DNA of 64,000 nt from Vibrio hyugaensis (GCF_002906655.1 NZ_CP025794.1:2542001-2606000), one strand, 5' to 3'; shown: positions 27,537 to 40,198, numbered from the stretch's first letter. Numbers and translations are program-made. Notes: a model not told the origin generated them from the letters alone.

Positions 27537-27842
27537 ATGCGTTCCTTTGGAAAAATTCGATTTGGCGTCTATCCTAATCCAATTAGAGCCTATCATGAGT
27601 AGATGATATGATTCCCGACATCTTAAATGAATTGTTCAAATTCGAAACAGGGAACGTGACCTAACTCAATGTGAGTGTAAAGGCACTCGGTCATAATTGA
27701 TGATTGAAAAAAAATTACAAAGCCTTGTTTTGTGGCAATTCGCCCAAACATCTAATTTATATTCTTTTTGCTAAATCGGGGATTCCACAGTTTTCGCTAG
27801 ACTGTAAGGAATGGAACCTACTGTAACATCGGGATAAAGACC
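27537..27842. other. Intergenic region before pgi
   Basis: 306 bp without a gene between divergent yjbQ and pgi. A candidate pgi promoter is TTGTGG (27730-27735), 17-bp spacer, TAATTT (27753-27758), but the match is modest. The pgi ribosome site is a weak GGGATAA before 27843. I see no other structure. Confidence 0.35.
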
Positions 27843-29495
27843 ATGTTGAAAAATATCAACCCAACGCAAACACAAGCTTGGAAAGCGCTAACGGCGCATT
27901 TCGAATCTGCACAAGATATGGATCTGAAAGAGCTATTTGCTCAAGACGCAGCGCGTTTCGACAAATACTCTGCACGCTTCGGCTCAGACATCCTAGTCGA
28001 TTACTCAAAGAACCTAATCAACGAGGAAACTCTGAAGCACCTTTTCGCTCTTGCTAACGAGACTGAGCTTAAGTCAGCAATTGAAGCGATGTTCAGTGGT
28101 GAAGCGATCAACAAAACGGAAGATCGCGCTGTTCTTCACACTGCATTACGTAACCGTTCGAACAAGCCAGTAATGGTTGGCGGCGAAGACGTAATGCCAG
28201 CGGTAAACGCGGTTCTAGAGAAAATCAAATCATTCACTGATCGCGTAATTGGCGGTGAGTGGAAAGGTTACACAGGTAAAGCAATCACAGACATCGTAAA
28301 TATCGGTATCGGCGGTTCTGACCTTGGTCCTTACATGGTGACTGAAGCACTAGCACCATACAAAAACCACCTAAACCTACACTTCGTTTCTAACGTTGAT
28401 GGTACTCACATCGTTGAGACTCTGAAGAAAGTCGATCCAGAGACAACACTATTCTTGATCGCGTCTAAGACGTTCACGACTCAAGAAACCATGACAAACG
28501 CGCACTCTGCTCGTGGTTGGTTCCTTGAAACTGCTGGCGATCAAGCACACGTTGCTAAGCACTTCGCAGCGCTTTCTACTAACGCTCCTGCGGTATCTGA
28601 ATTTGGTATCGACACAGACAACATGTTTGAGTTCTGGGACTGGGTTGGTGGTCGTTATTCTCTATGGTCAGCAATCGGTCTTTCAATTGCACTAGCAGTA
28701 GGTTACGACAACTTTATTGAGCTTCTAGACGGTGCTCACGAGATGGACAACCACTTCGTGTCTACAGATCTAGAAAGTAACATCCCTGTAATTCTTGCTC
28801 TGATCGGCATTTGGTACAATAACTTCCACGGCGCAGAGTCAGAAGCAATTCTACCTTACGATCAATACATGCACCGTTTCGCAGCGTATTTCCAGCAAGG
28901 TAACATGGAATCTAACGGTAAGTACGTTGACCGTGAAGGTAACGCAGTAACTTACCAAACAGGCCCAATCATTTGGGGTGAACCTGGTACAAATGGTCAG
29001 CACGCGTTCTACCAGCTGATTCACCAAGGCACTAAACTGATCCCATGTGACTTCATTGCACCTGCAATCAGCCACAACCCAGCAAGCGATCACCACCAAA
29101 AACTGATGTCTAATTTCTTTGCACAAACAGAAGCTTTGGCATTTGGTAAGCCTGCGGAAACAGTGAAAGCAGAATTTGCGAAAGCAGGTAAGAGTGAAGA
29201 AGAAATGGCGTCACTAGTGCCATTCAAAGTGTTTGAAGGTAATCGCCCAACAAACTCTATTCTTGTTAAACAAATCACACCTCGCACGCTAGGTAACCTG
29301 ATCGCAATGTACGAGCACAAGATCTTCGTTCAAGGTGTTATTTGGAATATTTTCAGCTTCGACCAATGGGGTGTTGAGTTAGGTAAACAACTAGCGAACC
29401 AAATCCTACCTGAGCTAGCTGATGGTTCTGAAATCAGTTCACACGACAGCTCTACAAACGGTCTAATCAATGCATTCAAAGCGTTTAAAGCTTAA
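27843..29495 (+). CDS. pgi: Glucose-6-phosphate isomerase
   Basis: 550 residues, the bacterial norm. Signatures [17 protein letters not shown], the PGI pattern [18 protein letters not shown], and the second signature [16 protein letters not shown] near the C-terminus. It interconverts glucose-6-phosphate and fructose-6-phosphate. Codon use is strongly biased to a few codons, as in highly expressed genes. Own transcription unit ending in a strong terminator. Confidence 0.98.
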   Translation: MLKNINPTQTQAWKALTAHFESAQDMDLKELFAQDAARFDKYSARFGSDILVDYSKNLINEETLKHLFALANETELKSAIEAMFSGEAINKTEDRAVLHTALRNRSNKPVMVGGEDVMPAVNAVLEKIKSFTDRVIGGEWKGYTGKAITDIVNIGIGGSDLGPYMVTEALAPYKNHLNLHFVSNVDGTHIVETLKKVDPETTLFLIASKTFTTQETMTNAHSARGWFLETAGDQAHVAKHFAALSTNAPAVSEFGIDTDNMFEFWDWVGGRYSLWSAIGLSIALAVGYDNFIELLDGAHEMDNHFVSTDLESNIPVILALIGIWYNNFHGAESEAILPYDQYMHRFAAYFQQGNMESNGKYVDREGNAVTYQTGPIIWGEPGTNGQHAFYQLIHQGTKLIPCDFIAPAISHNPASDHHQKLMSNFFAQTEALAFGKPAETVKAEFAKAGKSEEEMASLVPFKVFEGNRPTNSILVKQITPRTLGNLIAMYEHKIFVQGVIWNIFSFDQWGVELGKQLANQILPELADGSEISSHDSSTNGLINAFKAFKA

Positions 29496-29512
29496 TGTTT
29501 GAATAGAAAAAG

Positions 29513-29540
29513 AAAAGGTCAGCAAATGCTGACCTTTTTT
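29513..29540. terminator. Terminator between pgi and cheX-like gene
   Basis: AAAAGGTCAGC-aaat-GCTGACCTTTTTT. It lies between convergent genes. Confidence 0.9.
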
Positions 29541-29594
29541 ATTGTCTGAGACAGAAACAAATAGGTTGGCATTTACCAACTTATTTATTCTCTA

Positions 29595-30056
29595 TTATTC
29601 GAAGCAAATCTCGATGAAGGCATTTCCCCACTGTGAAGAGAAAGGCATGATGATGATTGAGCCTTCACACTTGTGGCGAATGGTATGGCCTCTACCTGAT
29701 ACCACAACTGGCGTTGCCATATCAAAGTCGAATCCACTTTCCGCTAGAATACGTTTCGCACCACCAGTCACCATGTTAGTGATTTCACCAACCATGTCCG
29801 TCACTTCTTCGTTCAGCCCGTTTGGACGTTCACCAAGCATGTTCTGCATGATTTCTAGTGCTAACGCTTCATCAAAGGTAATCGACATTGAGCCACGAGT
29901 TTGTTGGCCTACCATACCGATAAGACCAGAAACGTCACCTCGTGCGATCTCATCTTTCTTGATTCGCGGTTTTTGTGGCTTCAGTTCTAGCGAAGCCATA
30001 GTTTTTAGAACATTCATTAAAGAAGCTAAAAACGGGTTTACAAATTCAGCGCGCAT
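29595..30056 (-). CDS. CheX-like chemotaxis phosphatase domain protein
   Basis: 153 residues from MRAEFVNPFLASLMNVLKTM. It has the CheX/CheC fold pattern: an LNEEVTDMVGEITNMVTGGAKRIL helix corresponding to the E-x2-N phosphatase motif (GEITNM), and DFDMATPVVVSGRGHTI. CheX proteins dephosphorylate CheY-P or related response regulators. It starts 8 bp after the zur stop on the minus strand, so the two are probably co-transcribed. An upstream in-frame ATG overlaps zur and is less likely. Confidence 0.8.
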   Translation of the reverse strand: MRAEFVNPFLASLMNVLKTMASLELKPQKPRIKKDEIARGDVSGLIGMVGQQTRGSMSITFDEALALEIMQNMLGERPNGLNEEVTDMVGEITNMVTGGAKRILAESGFDFDMATPVVVSGRGHTIRHKCEGSIIIMPFSSQWGNAFIEICFE

Positions 30057-30064
30057 ACGTTCTT

Positions 30065-30559
30065 CTATCTTTCTTCTTTCGTCTCCGAGGAACACGCCTG
30101 GCATTCGCCATGGGTTTCGATAACTTGATTCGTCAGTTTGAATCCATGTTTCTCGGCGTTATTGGCTAACAAGGATATCAGCGTCTCGTCTTCGAGTTCA
30201 ACGACATCGCCACATTTATCGCAAATTAACAGTTGGAAAAAGTGCTGTTGAGTATTGAACGAACAGCAAGTGATAAAGCTGTTCGTTGATTCCACTCGAT
30301 GAATAAAGCCTTGTTCTAGAAGAAAATCTAATGCTCGATAAACAGTCGGTGGCTTAGCCTGAGGCTCACTCTCTTTCAGTTGCTCCAATAGCTCATACGC
30401 ACTAGAGGCGCGGCGATTAGAACAAATTAGCTCAAAAACGCGTCGGCGTTGCGGAGTCAATCTTACTCCACGTTCCATGCATATACTTTCAATTTGTTCA
30501 AGGATTGTTGGGTCCAAATCTTTCACCATAACTATCGGACGTGCTTTATGATAAACCAT
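30065..30559 (-). CDS. zur: Zinc uptake regulator, Fur family
   Basis: 164 residues as listed; a start at MVKDLDPT (30529) would give 154. Neither start has a clear ribosome site. The winged helix carries RGVRLTPQRRRVFELI and KPPTVYRALDFLLEQGFIHRVES. C-terminal zinc sites lie in CDKCGDVVE and GECQAC. The lack of the HHHDH-type Fur metal motif and the FITCCSFNTQQHFFQ stretch favour Zur over Fur. It represses zinc uptake genes when zinc is sufficient. Confidence 0.88.
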   Translation of the reverse strand: MVYHKARPIVMVKDLDPTILEQIESICMERGVRLTPQRRRVFELICSNRRASSAYELLEQLKESEPQAKPPTVYRALDFLLEQGFIHRVESTNSFITCCSFNTQQHFFQLLICDKCGDVVELEDETLISLLANNAEKHGFKLTNQVIETHGECQACSSETKEER

Positions 30560-30814
30560 TTCTATACGAAGTTCGTTTAGAAATACTGCATTTTACCTAC
30601 TATCAGACCGAAAATCATGAACTAAAGCAAGTCGATGAAGAGTAGAGTGAGCAACGGATATCACAGAACGAGATACCAATGCCTAAATGCGCTTATCAGC
30701 GATTGAATTCACAAGGCTCGCATCCACTGCACAGTGGGTATACAATACCCGACTTAATTTTTTGAGCGCACCTTCGCGCTCTACCTTTGCAACGTAAAAA
30801 CGGGTGTTTATATC

Positions 30815-31795
30815 ATGACTCATTCTTGCAGGCTCTCTGTAGCACCAATGTTGGATTGGACAGATCGTCATTGTCGCTACTTCCATCGCTTAATGACCAA
30901 AGAAACCCTGCTGTACACCGAAATGGTGACCACAGGCGCGATCATTCATGGAAAAGGAGATTTCCTTGCTTATAACGAAGAAGAGCATCCGTTAGCCCTT
31001 CAGCTTGGCGGTTCAAACGCAGCGGATTTGGCTACGTGTGCCAAACTCGCTCAAGAGCGTGGCTATGATGAAATCAACCTAAATGTAGGTTGTCCATCGG
31101 ATCGCGTTCAAAACGGTCGCTTTGGTGCGTGCCTAATGGCTGAGCCTCAATTGGTTGCAGACTGCGTTGCGGCGATGAAAGACGTGGTTGATATTCCTGT
31201 TACGGTAAAAACTCGTATCGGTATTGATGACCAAGATTCTTACGAGTTCCTAACGGATTTCGTATCTATTGTTTCTGAGAAAGGCGGTTGTGAGCAGTTC
31301 ACTATCCACGCACGTAAAGCATGGTTAAGTGGTCTAAGCCCGAAAGAAAACCGTGAGATCCCACCATTGGATTACCCACGCGCTTACCAACTGAAGAAAG
31401 ATTTCTCACACTTAACGATTGCAATTAACGGTGGCGTGAAATCACTGGAAGAAGCGAAAGAGCATCTACAACACCTAGATGGCGTGATGATCGGCCGTGA
31501 AGCTTATCAAAGCCCTTACTTGCTAGCATCTGTTGACCAAGAGTTGTTTGGTTCAAATGCGCCAGTGAAAAAGCGCAGCGAAATCGTTGAAGAGATGTAC
31601 CCGTACATTGAAGCGCAATTGGCAAAAGGTGCTTACCTTGGCCATATCTCACGTCATATGCTGGGTCTGTTCCAAAACATGCCGGGTGCTCGTCAATGGC
31701 GTCGTCACATCAGTGAAAACGCGCACAAACCGGGTTCTGGTCTAGAAGTTCTGCAAGATGCGCTGGCGAAGATTCCAAAAGAATTGAACGTGTAA
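30815..31795 (+). CDS. dusA: tRNA-dihydrouridine synthase A
   Basis: 326 residues. FMN-binding [12 protein letters not shown], substrate-contact [13 protein letters not shown], and the catalytic cysteine in [21 protein letters not shown]. It reduces uridines 20/20a in the D-loop of tRNA. dusA followed by pspG is also the E. coli order. It ends in a terminator before the pspG promoter. Confidence 0.96.
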   Translation: MTHSCRLSVAPMLDWTDRHCRYFHRLMTKETLLYTEMVTTGAIIHGKGDFLAYNEEEHPLALQLGGSNAADLATCAKLAQERGYDEINLNVGCPSDRVQNGRFGACLMAEPQLVADCVAAMKDVVDIPVTVKTRIGIDDQDSYEFLTDFVSIVSEKGGCEQFTIHARKAWLSGLSPKENREIPPLDYPRAYQLKKDFSHLTIAINGGVKSLEEAKEHLQHLDGVMIGREAYQSPYLLASVDQELFGSNAPVKKRSEIVEEMYPYIEAQLAKGAYLGHISRHMLGLFQNMPGARQWRRHISENAHKPGSGLEVLQDALAKIPKELNV

Positions 31796-31837
31796 ATTTC
31801 ACCAGTGGTTGGTGAAAATTACCAACTTAAAAATAGA

Positions 31838-31875
31838 AAAGCCAGAGTGCAGAAATGTCTCTGGCTTTATTTTTA
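31838..31875 (+). terminator. Intrinsic terminator after dusA
   Basis: AGCCAGAG (31840-31847) / CTCTGGCT (31859-31866) followed by TTATTTTTA. Confidence 0.8.
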
Positions 31876-31911
31876 CTTATAGATCATGGTGTTATTCTTG
31901 TTTTAATAAGT

Positions 31912-31927
31912 TGGTACAGAACCTGCT
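31912..31927 (+). promoter_or_regulatory. Sigma-54 promoter of pspG
   Basis: TGGTACAGAACCTGCT matches the -24/-12 consensus TGGCACR-N4-TTGCW with only two substitutions, and both invariant dinucleotides GG and GC are in correct spacing. It lies 32 bp before the pspG ATG. E. coli pspG is transcribed by sigma-54 with PspF, so the site fits the gene. Confidence 0.8.
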
Positions 31928-31958
31928 CTAGTAAAACTAAAACAAAGGAGAAGTGATT

Positions 31959-32174
31959 ATGTTGGAGCTGATCTTTATTTTAGTATTTGCGGCAACTCTG
32001 CTCGTGACTGGTATTACGATGGTGACTGTATTTGCTGCGACTGGCATTGCATTGGTGGTGATGTTCTTATTGGGCATGGTTGGAGCTGTGCTAAAACTAT
32101 TGCCTTGGCTAATAGTGATTGCATTAGGCATATGGTTTTTTAAAAACTTCGTCGCTCAGCCTCGTTATAAGTAA
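31959..32174 (+). CDS. pspG: Phage shock protein G
   Basis: 71 residues from MLELIFILVFAATLLVTG; AAGGAG at 31945-31950 fits this ATG. A GTG two codons upstream is also in frame. Two or three hydrophobic segments and the KLLPWLIVIALGIWFFKNF region closely resemble E. coli PspG. The inner-membrane protein belongs to the envelope stress response driven by PspF. pspABC are not in this window, which matches the detached location of pspG in E. coli. Confidence 0.88.
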   Translation: MLELIFILVFAATLLVTGITMVTVFAATGIALVVMFLLGMVGAVLKLLPWLIVIALGIWFFKNFVAQPRYK

Positions 32175-32274
32175 CGGATTGTAGAGATTTAGTTGATGGT
32201 GGGCTGTGAGAGTATGTTAGTATTTCTCACATGCCCCTTAATGTTGAAATCAGCTATCTCGGAGTAAAAATTAC

Positions 32275-32940
32275 ATGACATATAAAGCGACCATCGCTTT
32301 AGCGACACTATCGTTGGCAGCATCTTACCCTTGTTTTGCAGAACAAGAGTCTTCTTTCACAACCACGGTTGGTGCAGAAGTTTGGGTTGCGGATACCAAA
32401 GTGAATGAAGTAAGAAGAGATAGCGATACAACGGGTACTTTCTACGCAGCGATTGAACATGACGTAAAATACGTTCCAAACGCGCGTCTTCGTTATTCAA
32501 GCGTTGATGCCGATTACATGGGTTTCGATAAACTAGACCTCACTCTTTACTACCAAATTCTTGAACACGACTTAATGCACTTTGATGCGGGTCTGACCTT
32601 TAGTAATTTGAGTGATACCAAATACGTAGACGCAGGTACCAATGCTCGTACAGAAGATTTTGATGAGCTGATTTGGGCTTGGTATGGCTACGCAGAAATC
32701 ACCGTGCCAAATACAAACTTTGATGTGATTGGTGAGATGAACTTTGGTGATAACAAGGGCATTAAGAGTACCGACCTTATGGCTGGTGTTCAGTACCGTA
32801 TTCCTTTCCAAGAGTCTGAATTGACATTCCGTGGTGGTTACCGAGTGATCGACTTGGAGTCAGAAGAGTTTCTATCGAGCCTAGGAAAAGAGTTCATTTT
32901 TGCAGACGGTTTCTTCGTTGGTGCCCAGTACTCCTTCTAA
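32275..32940 (+). CDS. Outer-membrane beta-barrel protein (TIGR04219/YfaZ-like)
   Basis: 221 residues. Signal peptide MTYKATIALATLSLAASYPCFA. Then amphipathic strands with TTVGAEVWVADTKVN, LRYSSVDADYMGFDKLDLTLYYQIL and a terminal Phe (GAQYSF), typical of a small outer-membrane barrel. I associate it with the TIGR04219 group of Vibrio and Shewanella from memory. Cargo or role unknown. Own unit ending in a terminator. Confidence 0.7.
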   Translation: MTYKATIALATLSLAASYPCFAEQESSFTTTVGAEVWVADTKVNEVRRDSDTTGTFYAAIEHDVKYVPNARLRYSSVDADYMGFDKLDLTLYYQILEHDLMHFDAGLTFSNLSDTKYVDAGTNARTEDFDELIWAWYGYAEITVPNTNFDVIGEMNFGDNKGIKSTDLMAGVQYRIPFQESELTFRGGYRVIDLESEEFLSSLGKEFIFADGFFVGAQYSF

Positions 32941-32962
32941 ACACATTTCTCTGAATCTCTTA

Positions 32963-32991
32963 AAACGTCGCTTTATAAGCGGCGTTTTTTT
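32963..32991 (+). terminator. Intrinsic terminator after the barrel gene
   Basis: AACGTCGC-tttataa-GCGGCGTT followed by TTTTT. Confidence 0.85.
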
Positions 32992-33090
32992 ATATCACTT
33001 CATTATATTAAATCGAATTTCTCGCCCAAGTATCAGACTTCGACCATGCTTATCTAGGAGCAATGTATAAAAGTTGGAGCAGGGATTGCG

Positions 33091-33321
33091 ATGACAATAA
33101 ATGAATTACGACATCTATTTCGTGACAACCAGCTAGTAGAAGCCATCATCGAGCCTTCAATTCAAGAAGGTGGGTGGGTTGTTGAGTTTCGCCATGCACG
33201 CGGTGGGTTTGTCTGTCTAACTGACAGTCACGGGGAAGAGTGCCATTATGATGATCTCGATACGGCATCCAAATCGGCAATGGCTGTCGGCTTTCAGCAG
33301 GTTCGTATTGAAGATCGGTGA
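33091..33321 (+). CDS. Conserved hypothetical protein
   Basis: 76 residues, acidic, no membrane segment. Contains EPSIQEGGWVVEFRHARGGFVCLTDSHGEECHY and ends GFQQVRIEDR. The size and pattern suggest a small soluble alpha/beta protein. I do not recognise a named family. It lies upstream of cysJ in the same direction, 116 bp apart, with no obvious link to sulfur metabolism. Confidence 0.7.
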   Translation: MTINELRHLFRDNQLVEAIIEPSIQEGGWVVEFRHARGGFVCLTDSHGEECHYDDLDTASKSAMAVGFQQVRIEDR

Positions 33322-33437
33322 GTCTTAGCGCGACTTGCTTACTTCCAAAAAGTTATAAAACATTCTCTTCTATTCTTTCTTGTTATTAGAGAGAGTGGTT
33401 AATCTATCGTCACGCAATGAATAGGGATGTCGTGACA

Positions 33438-35312
33438 ATGTCTTTTCAACAGAATGAATATTCTCACAAGAAAGTGTCGGAAGATAATAATGGGCAAGGT
33501 GGTAATCCACCAATCGCAAGCCCGCTTAATGACCAGCAATTTAACTCACTCCAGCAAACTGTCTCAGAGTTGTCTTCACAGCAACTTGCATGGGTCAGCG
33601 GTTACTTCTGGGGACTCGCTCAAAACCAACCAAGTGCAGCGGCGGCAACGCCAATCGCACAGGCCGCTGCTTCTGTTGCTGCAAAACCAGCAGGTAAGCT
33701 AAGCATCATTTTTGCTTCTCAAACCGGTAATGCGAAAGGTGTTGCTGAAGCACTAGAGCAAGAAGCTAAAGCAGAAGGTATTGCTGTAGAGCTGTTTGAT
33801 GCTAGCGATTATAAAGGCAAGAACTTAGCAAAAGAGACTCACGTGATCATCGTGGCGTCGACCAATGGTGAAGGCGAAGCGCCAGATAATGCCATTGAAC
33901 TGCATGAGTTCCTTCAATCTAAGAAAGCACCCAAGTTACCAAATCTGCAATACGCCGTGATTGCGCTGGGTGATTCTAGTTACGAGTTCTTCTGCCAAAC
34001 GGGCAAAGACTTCGATACTTACTTGTCTAAGTTAGGTGCAACTGCCTTCATCGATCGCATTGATTGTGATGTGGATTATGAAGCGGCGGCTGCTGAATGG
34101 CGTAAGCAAGCGCTTGAACAAGTAAAAGAAGCCCTTTCTTCAGGTAATGAAGCAGAAGTCGTCCAACTACCTGTTGGTCAAGCCGCTCCAGGACATTCTG
34201 CTTATAACAAGCAAAACCCATATACCGCAACGTTACTGACAAGCCAGAAAATCACGGGTCGTGATTCGGGTAAAGACGTTCGTCATGTAGAGATTGATCT
34301 CGAAGAATCAGGTTTAACTTATCAAGCCGGCGATGCTTTAGGGGTGTGGTTCGATAATAGTTCAGAGTTAGCCAACGCGATCTTAGCTAAGGCTGGTCTA
34401 TCCGGTGTAGAAAGTGTTGAAGTGGATGGCGAAAGCCTTTCTATTCATAGTGCATTGGTTAGCAAATACGAAATCACCGCATCAAACCCTCAGTTTGTCA
34501 CTAAATTCGCAGAGCTATCTGGTAGTAAGAAACTGCAAAAGATAGTGGAAGATAAAGACAAGCTTCGTGAGTACGCTGCAAATACTCAAGTTGTGGATGT
34601 GCTTGCAGAGAAGAAGACCAAGCTAAGTGCCGACGAGTTGGTTGGTTTGCTTCGTCGATTGACGCCTCGTCTATATTCTATTGCTTCGAGTCAAACGGAA
34701 GTCGATGAAGAAGTTCATCTAACCGTAGGCTTGGTTGAATACGACAAAGGTGATGAAAAACGTTATGGCGGAGCATCGAGTTTCCTCGCTCAACGTCTAG
34801 AAGAAGGTGGTGAAGTGAAAGTGTTTGTTGAGCACAACAATAACTTCAAACTGCCACAAGATGACAACACACCAATCATCATGGTTGGTCCTGGTACCGG
34901 TATTGCGCCTTTCCGTAGCTTTATTCAAGAGCGTGATAACCGTGACGCGGAAGGTAAGAACTGGTTGTTCTTTGGTGACCGTACCTTTACTCAAGATTTC
35001 CTTTACCAAGTGGAATGGCAAAAGTACCTCAAGTCAGGTTTGCTGACTCGCCTTGATGTCGCGTTTAGCCGTGACCAAGCAGAGAAGGTATATGTTCAAC
35101 ATCGCATCCTAGAAAACGCTGAGCAAGTGTGGCAATGGATTCAAGATGGTGCCTACATCTATGTATGTGGTGATGCCACTCGCATGGCAAAAGATGTTCA
35201 CGATGTGCTGGTATTTGTAGCCGAGCAACAAGGCAAGCTATCTCGTGAAGAAGCCGAAGCATTTATCAACGATCTACGTAAAGCGAAACGTTACCAAAGG
35301 GATGTGTACTAA
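33438..35312 (+). CDS. cysJ: Sulfite reductase (NADPH) flavoprotein alpha-component
   Basis: 624 residues from MSFQQNEYS; an in-frame ATG at 33417 adds seven residues, and neither start has an ideal ribosome site (AGGGA lies 10 bp before 33438). Flavodoxin domain with [17 protein letters not shown] and [15 protein letters not shown] domain with [13 protein letters not shown] domain with [12 protein letters not shown] and the terminal RYQRDVY. It passes electrons from NADPH to CysI. Its stop overlaps the cysI start (TAATG). Confidence 0.95.
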   Translation: MSFQQNEYSHKKVSEDNNGQGGNPPIASPLNDQQFNSLQQTVSELSSQQLAWVSGYFWGLAQNQPSAAAATPIAQAAASVAAKPAGKLSIIFASQTGNAKGVAEALEQEAKAEGIAVELFDASDYKGKNLAKETHVIIVASTNGEGEAPDNAIELHEFLQSKKAPKLPNLQYAVIALGDSSYEFFCQTGKDFDTYLSKLGATAFIDRIDCDVDYEAAAAEWRKQALEQVKEALSSGNEAEVVQLPVGQAAPGHSAYNKQNPYTATLLTSQKITGRDSGKDVRHVEIDLEESGLTYQAGDALGVWFDNSSELANAILAKAGLSGVESVEVDGESLSIHSALVSKYEITASNPQFVTKFAELSGSKKLQKIVEDKDKLREYAANTQVVDVLAEKKTKLSADELVGLLRRLTPRLYSIASSQTEVDEEVHLTVGLVEYDKGDEKRYGGASSFLAQRLEEGGEVKVFVEHNNNFKLPQDDNTPIIMVGPGTGIAPFRSFIQERDNRDAEGKNWLFFGDRTFTQDFLYQVEWQKYLKSGLLTRLDVAFSRDQAEKVYVQHRILENAEQVWQWIQDGAYIYVCGDATRMAKDVHDVLVFVAEQQGKLSREEAEAFINDLRKAKRYQRDVY

Positions 35313-37048
35313 TGAGCGCGAATCAACAATCAAACAGCCAAGAAGTATTAGGTGAGGTGCTTGGTCCACTCTCGGATAACGAGCGCCTTAAAAGAGAAAG
35401 TAACTTACTGCGTGGAACGATTGAACAAGATCTGCAAGATCGTATTACTGGTGGCTTTACTGCAGACAACTTCCAATTGATTCGTTTCCACGGAATGTAC
35501 CAGCAAGATGACCGCGATATCCGTAACGAGCGTGCTAAACAAAAGTTGGAGCCGCTGCACAATGTCATGCTTCGTGCACGTATGCCGGGCGGCATCATTA
35601 CGCCAAAGCAATGGCTAGCGATCGACAAGTTTGCAACTGAGCACTCTTTATATGGAAGTATTCGTCTTACGACTCGTCAAACGTTTCAGTTCCATGGCGT
35701 GCTAAAACCAAATATCAAGTTGATGCACCAAACGCTCAACAGCATTGGTATTGATTCGATTGCCACCGCGGGTGATGTTAACCGTAACGTGTTGTGTACC
35801 ACTAATCCAGTGGAGTCGGAACTACACCAAGAGGCTTACGAGTGGGCGAAGAAGATCAGTGAACATCTATTACCGAAGACACGCGCTTACGCAGAGATTT
35901 GGTTAGACGGTGAAAAAGTAGAAAGCACGGAAGAAGACGAACCGATTTTAGGCAAGAACTACTTACCACGTAAGTTTAAAACCACAGTGGTTATCCCACC
36001 GCAAAATGACGTAGACGTACACGCTAACGATCTTAACTTTGTAGCGATTGCAGATAACGGCAAGCTGGTTGGTTTTAACGTGCTTGTCGGCGGTGGTTTG
36101 GCAATGACGCATGGTGATACGTCAACCTACCCACGCAGAGCGGATGATTTTGGTTTTATCCCACTAGAGAAAACGCTTGATGTTGCGGCTGCCGTAGTAA
36201 CGACGCAACGTGATTGGGGTAACCGTTCAAACCGTAAGAATGCAAAAACGAAGTACACATTAGATCGTGTCGGCAGTGATGTCTTTAAAGCAGAAGTAGA
36301 AAAGCGTGCTGGTGTTAAGTTTGAGCAAAGTCGCCCTTACGAATTTACGGAGCGTGGTGACCGTATCGGTTGGGTTGAAGGGATTGATGGTAAGCATCAT
36401 CTAGCGCTTTTCATTGAAAACGGCCGCCTACTAGATTTTCCGGGGAAACCACTCAAGACTGGTGTTGCTGAAATTGCCAAAATCCATAAAGGTGATTTCC
36501 GCATGACAGCAAACCAAAATTTGATTGTTGCTGGTGTACCAAAAAGCCAAAAATCGAAGATCGAGAAGATTGCTCGTGAACATGGCTTAATGGATGATGG
36601 TGTGAGTGAGCAGCGTAAGAACTCGATGGCGTGTGTCGCATTTCCTACTTGTCCGCTCGCGATGGCCGAGGCTGAACGATATCTGCCTCAGTTTGTTACT
36701 GATGTTGAAGATATTCTAGAAAAGCATGGTCTACCGGAAGAAGACAATATCATTCTTCGTGTAACAGGGTGTCCAAATGGCTGTGGCCGAGCAATGTTGG
36801 CAGAAATCGGCTTAGTTGGTAAAGCGCCGGGTCGATACAACTTACACCTAGGTGGTAACCGCGGCGGTACTCGAGTACCGAAGATGTATAAAGAGAACAT
36901 TACGGATAAGCAAATCTTAGAAGAGATTGATCAGCTGGTGGCTCGTTGGGCTGCTGAACGTGAAGAAGGCGAAGCATTTGGCGATTTCACGATTCGAGCT
37001 GGCATTATCCAAGAAGTGTTTGTATCAAAGAGGGACTTCCATGCTTGA
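35312..37048 (+). CDS. cysI: Sulfite reductase (NADPH) hemoprotein beta-component
   Basis: 578 residues. Siroheme/4Fe-4S ligands are in CVAFPTC (about 441-447) and CPNGCGRAM (about 486-490). The N-terminal ferredoxin-like repeats include [13 protein letters not shown]. It reduces sulfite to sulfide by six electrons. It is translationally coupled to cysJ upstream and overlaps cysH by 8 bp. Confidence 0.97.
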   Translation: MSANQQSNSQEVLGEVLGPLSDNERLKRESNLLRGTIEQDLQDRITGGFTADNFQLIRFHGMYQQDDRDIRNERAKQKLEPLHNVMLRARMPGGIITPKQWLAIDKFATEHSLYGSIRLTTRQTFQFHGVLKPNIKLMHQTLNSIGIDSIATAGDVNRNVLCTTNPVESELHQEAYEWAKKISEHLLPKTRAYAEIWLDGEKVESTEEDEPILGKNYLPRKFKTTVVIPPQNDVDVHANDLNFVAIADNGKLVGFNVLVGGGLAMTHGDTSTYPRRADDFGFIPLEKTLDVAAAVVTTQRDWGNRSNRKNAKTKYTLDRVGSDVFKAEVEKRAGVKFEQSRPYEFTERGDRIGWVEGIDGKHHLALFIENGRLLDFPGKPLKTGVAEIAKIHKGDFRMTANQNLIVAGVPKSQKSKIEKIAREHGLMDDGVSEQRKNSMACVAFPTCPLAMAEAERYLPQFVTDVEDILEKHGLPEEDNIILRVTGCPNGCGRAMLAEIGLVGKAPGRYNLHLGGNRGGTRVPKMYKENITDKQILEEIDQLVARWAAEREEGEAFGDFTIRAGIIQEVFVSKRDFHA

Positions 37049-37820
37049 TTCTGTAGCGTCCAAACCGGAGCTAGCAGAGTTACTGACATTAACTAAGACG
37101 GAGCAAATCCTCCGTCTTGCTCAAATCAATGTCGAGCTCGAACAGCTTTCGGCACAAGAGAGAGTAAAGTGGGCATTGGAGAATTTGGAAGGGGAGTTCG
37201 CAGTCTCATCCAGTTTCGGTATCCAAGCAGCAGTGATGCTCCATCTTGTGACACAACAAAAGCCGGACATTCCAATCATCCTAACGGACACCGGATATCT
37301 ATTTGCGGAGACTTATCAATTTATTGATCAGTTGAAAGCGCAACTGAGCCTCAACCTTAAAGTATACCGAGCAAAAGAAAGCGCCCATTGGCAAGAAGCA
37401 CGTTACGGAAAACTTTGGGAACAAGGTATAGAGGGAATTGAAAAGTACAACAAGATAAACAAAGTAGAACCAATGCGACGGGCTCTGCGTGAGCAAAATG
37501 TCGGTACTTGGTTTTCAGGACTGCGTCGAGAGCAAAGCCAATCTCGTGCAGGTCTACCAATCTTGTCGATTCAAAATGGTGTATTTAAATTCTTACCAGT
37601 GATCGACTGGACGAATAAAGATGTGCATTACTACCTAGAAGAACATGGTTTGAGTTATCACCCTTTATGGGACCAAGGATATCTTTCAGCAGGTGATACT
37701 CATACAACAAGGAAGTGGGAACCAGGCATGTCAGAAGAAGAAACCCGCTTCTTCGGTTTAAAACGAGAGTGTGGTCTTCATGAAGATGAGGGTGCAGAAC
37801 AAGATGGTTCTGGCATCTAG
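37041..37820 (+). CDS. cysH: Phosphoadenylylsulfate reductase
   Basis: 259 residues from [14 protein letters not shown]; a longer frame runs back into cysI. Conserved [15 protein letters not shown] and TDTGYLF (PP-loop), and the catalytic Cys in [11 protein letters not shown] at the C-terminus. It reduces PAPS to sulfite with thioredoxin. It lacks the paired CC...CxxC cysteines of the iron-sulfur APS reductases, so PAPS is the expected substrate. Last gene of cysJIH. Confidence 0.95.
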   Translation: MLDSVASKPELAELLTLTKTEQILRLAQINVELEQLSAQERVKWALENLEGEFAVSSSFGIQAAVMLHLVTQQKPDIPIILTDTGYLFAETYQFIDQLKAQLSLNLKVYRAKESAHWQEARYGKLWEQGIEGIEKYNKINKVEPMRRALREQNVGTWFSGLRREQSQSRAGLPILSIQNGVFKFLPVIDWTNKDVHYYLEEHGLSYHPLWDQGYLSAGDTHTTRKWEPGMSEEETRFFGLKRECGLHEDEGAEQDGSGI

Positions 37821-37850
37821 TCATTTGGACGTCGAAACACACGTATCGGC

Positions 37851-37890
37851 TAAATAAAGAAAGCTGCTGTAAAGCAGCTTTCTTTATTTA
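37851..37890 (+). terminator. Intrinsic terminator after cysH with perfect 18-bp arms
   Basis: Arms 37851-37868 and 37873-37890 around loop GTAA; the core is AAGCTGCT/AGCAGCTT with A/T-rich outer arms. Confidence 0.9.
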
Positions 37891-38000
37891 CAGTAAGTAA
37901 AAATGAGGCAAAAAAGGATAACTCTGTGGATAAGTTGTTTAACTCTTTGGGGTAAAGTTTGATAAATAAGCCTTTGAATGAAAAGTCGACGTTTAACCAT

Positions 38001-38055
38001 TATTTTGTAATTTTTGCAAAATAACGCTTGCCAACGTGAGCGCGATCTCTATAAT
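38001..38055 (+). promoter_or_regulatory. rRNA operon 1 upstream promoter (P1) with UP element
   Basis: TTGCCA (38028-38033), 16-bp spacer, TATAAT (38050-38055), then a C-rich discriminator GCCACCTC typical of stringently controlled promoters. Directly upstream is an AT-rich UP-like stretch (38001-38024) containing the palindrome TTTTGCAAAA. Confidence 0.75.
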
Positions 38056-38143
38056 GCCACCTCATCGACAGGGCAAGCGCTCACAAGGGTTCAAGCAACG
38101 TCGATAAGGTCAGAAAGAAAAGCGAAATAATTTGAAAAAGTGT

Positions 38144-38171
38144 TTGACACAAAAAATGATCTCGCTAGAAT
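38144..38171 (+). promoter_or_regulatory. rRNA operon 1 second promoter (P2)
   Basis: TTGACA (38144-38149), 16-bp spacer, TAGAAT (38166-38171), discriminator GGCCGCCTC. It lies 94 bp before the part of the leader shared with operon 2. Confidence 0.8.
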
Positions 38172-38212
38172 GGCCGCCTCTTCCGAAGTGATATGAGTCA
38201 CAAAGAAGAATC

Positions 38213-38446
38213 GCTCTTTAAAAATATAGACCTATCAATCTGTGTGGGCACTCGTTGATGATAATCCAATTAGAAACTTCGGTTTCAAATTAGGTTTCAA
38301 TGAACTGAGTGACCAATCAAGTCTTCGGACTTGGCACAGTCAATTCATTATCATTCTGTTGGAATGATAATAGCTTTAAAATTACTTCTTACTTTCGAGT
38401 AAGGATGAGTTTTGAAGTCAGTATTCGTTGAGCCGAACAAAATCTT
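38213..38446 (+). promoter_or_regulatory. rRNA operon 1 leader with boxA
   Basis: boxA-like GCTCTTTAAAAAT at 38213-38225 (antitermination signal), then a leader nearly identical to that of operon 2 up to the 16S start. The 37891-38000 stretch before the promoters holds nothing I can name. Confidence 0.75.
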
Positions 38447-39999
<1,553 letters not shown>

Positions 40000-40122
40000 T
40001 ACGATGATTACTCACGATGAGTGTCCACACAGATTGATACGGTTTATAAGTAAAAGAGACGAAGATATCCCAATATCTTCGAAGTTTGGTTCTGCTTTTT
40101 AAAAGTGGAAACAAATAGCAGT

Positions 40123-40198
40123 GTCCCGTTCGTCTAGAGGCCTAGGACACCGCCCTTTCACGGCGGTAACAGGGGTTCGACTCCCCTACGGGATACCA
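40123..40198 (+). tRNA. tRNA-Glu (TTC), rRNA operon 1 spacer
   Basis: 76 bases including CCA. Acceptor GTCCCGT pairs with ACGGGAT (one G-U). Anticodon TTC lies in the loop CCTTTCACG. It closely matches E. coli tRNA-Glu. It is the only tRNA in this 16S-23S spacer. Confidence 0.97.

Noticed and set aside
29542..30123. 193-codon plus-strand ORF
   Set aside because: It is antisense to the cheX-like gene and the end of zur, both of which have clear family motifs and tight spacing on the minus strand.
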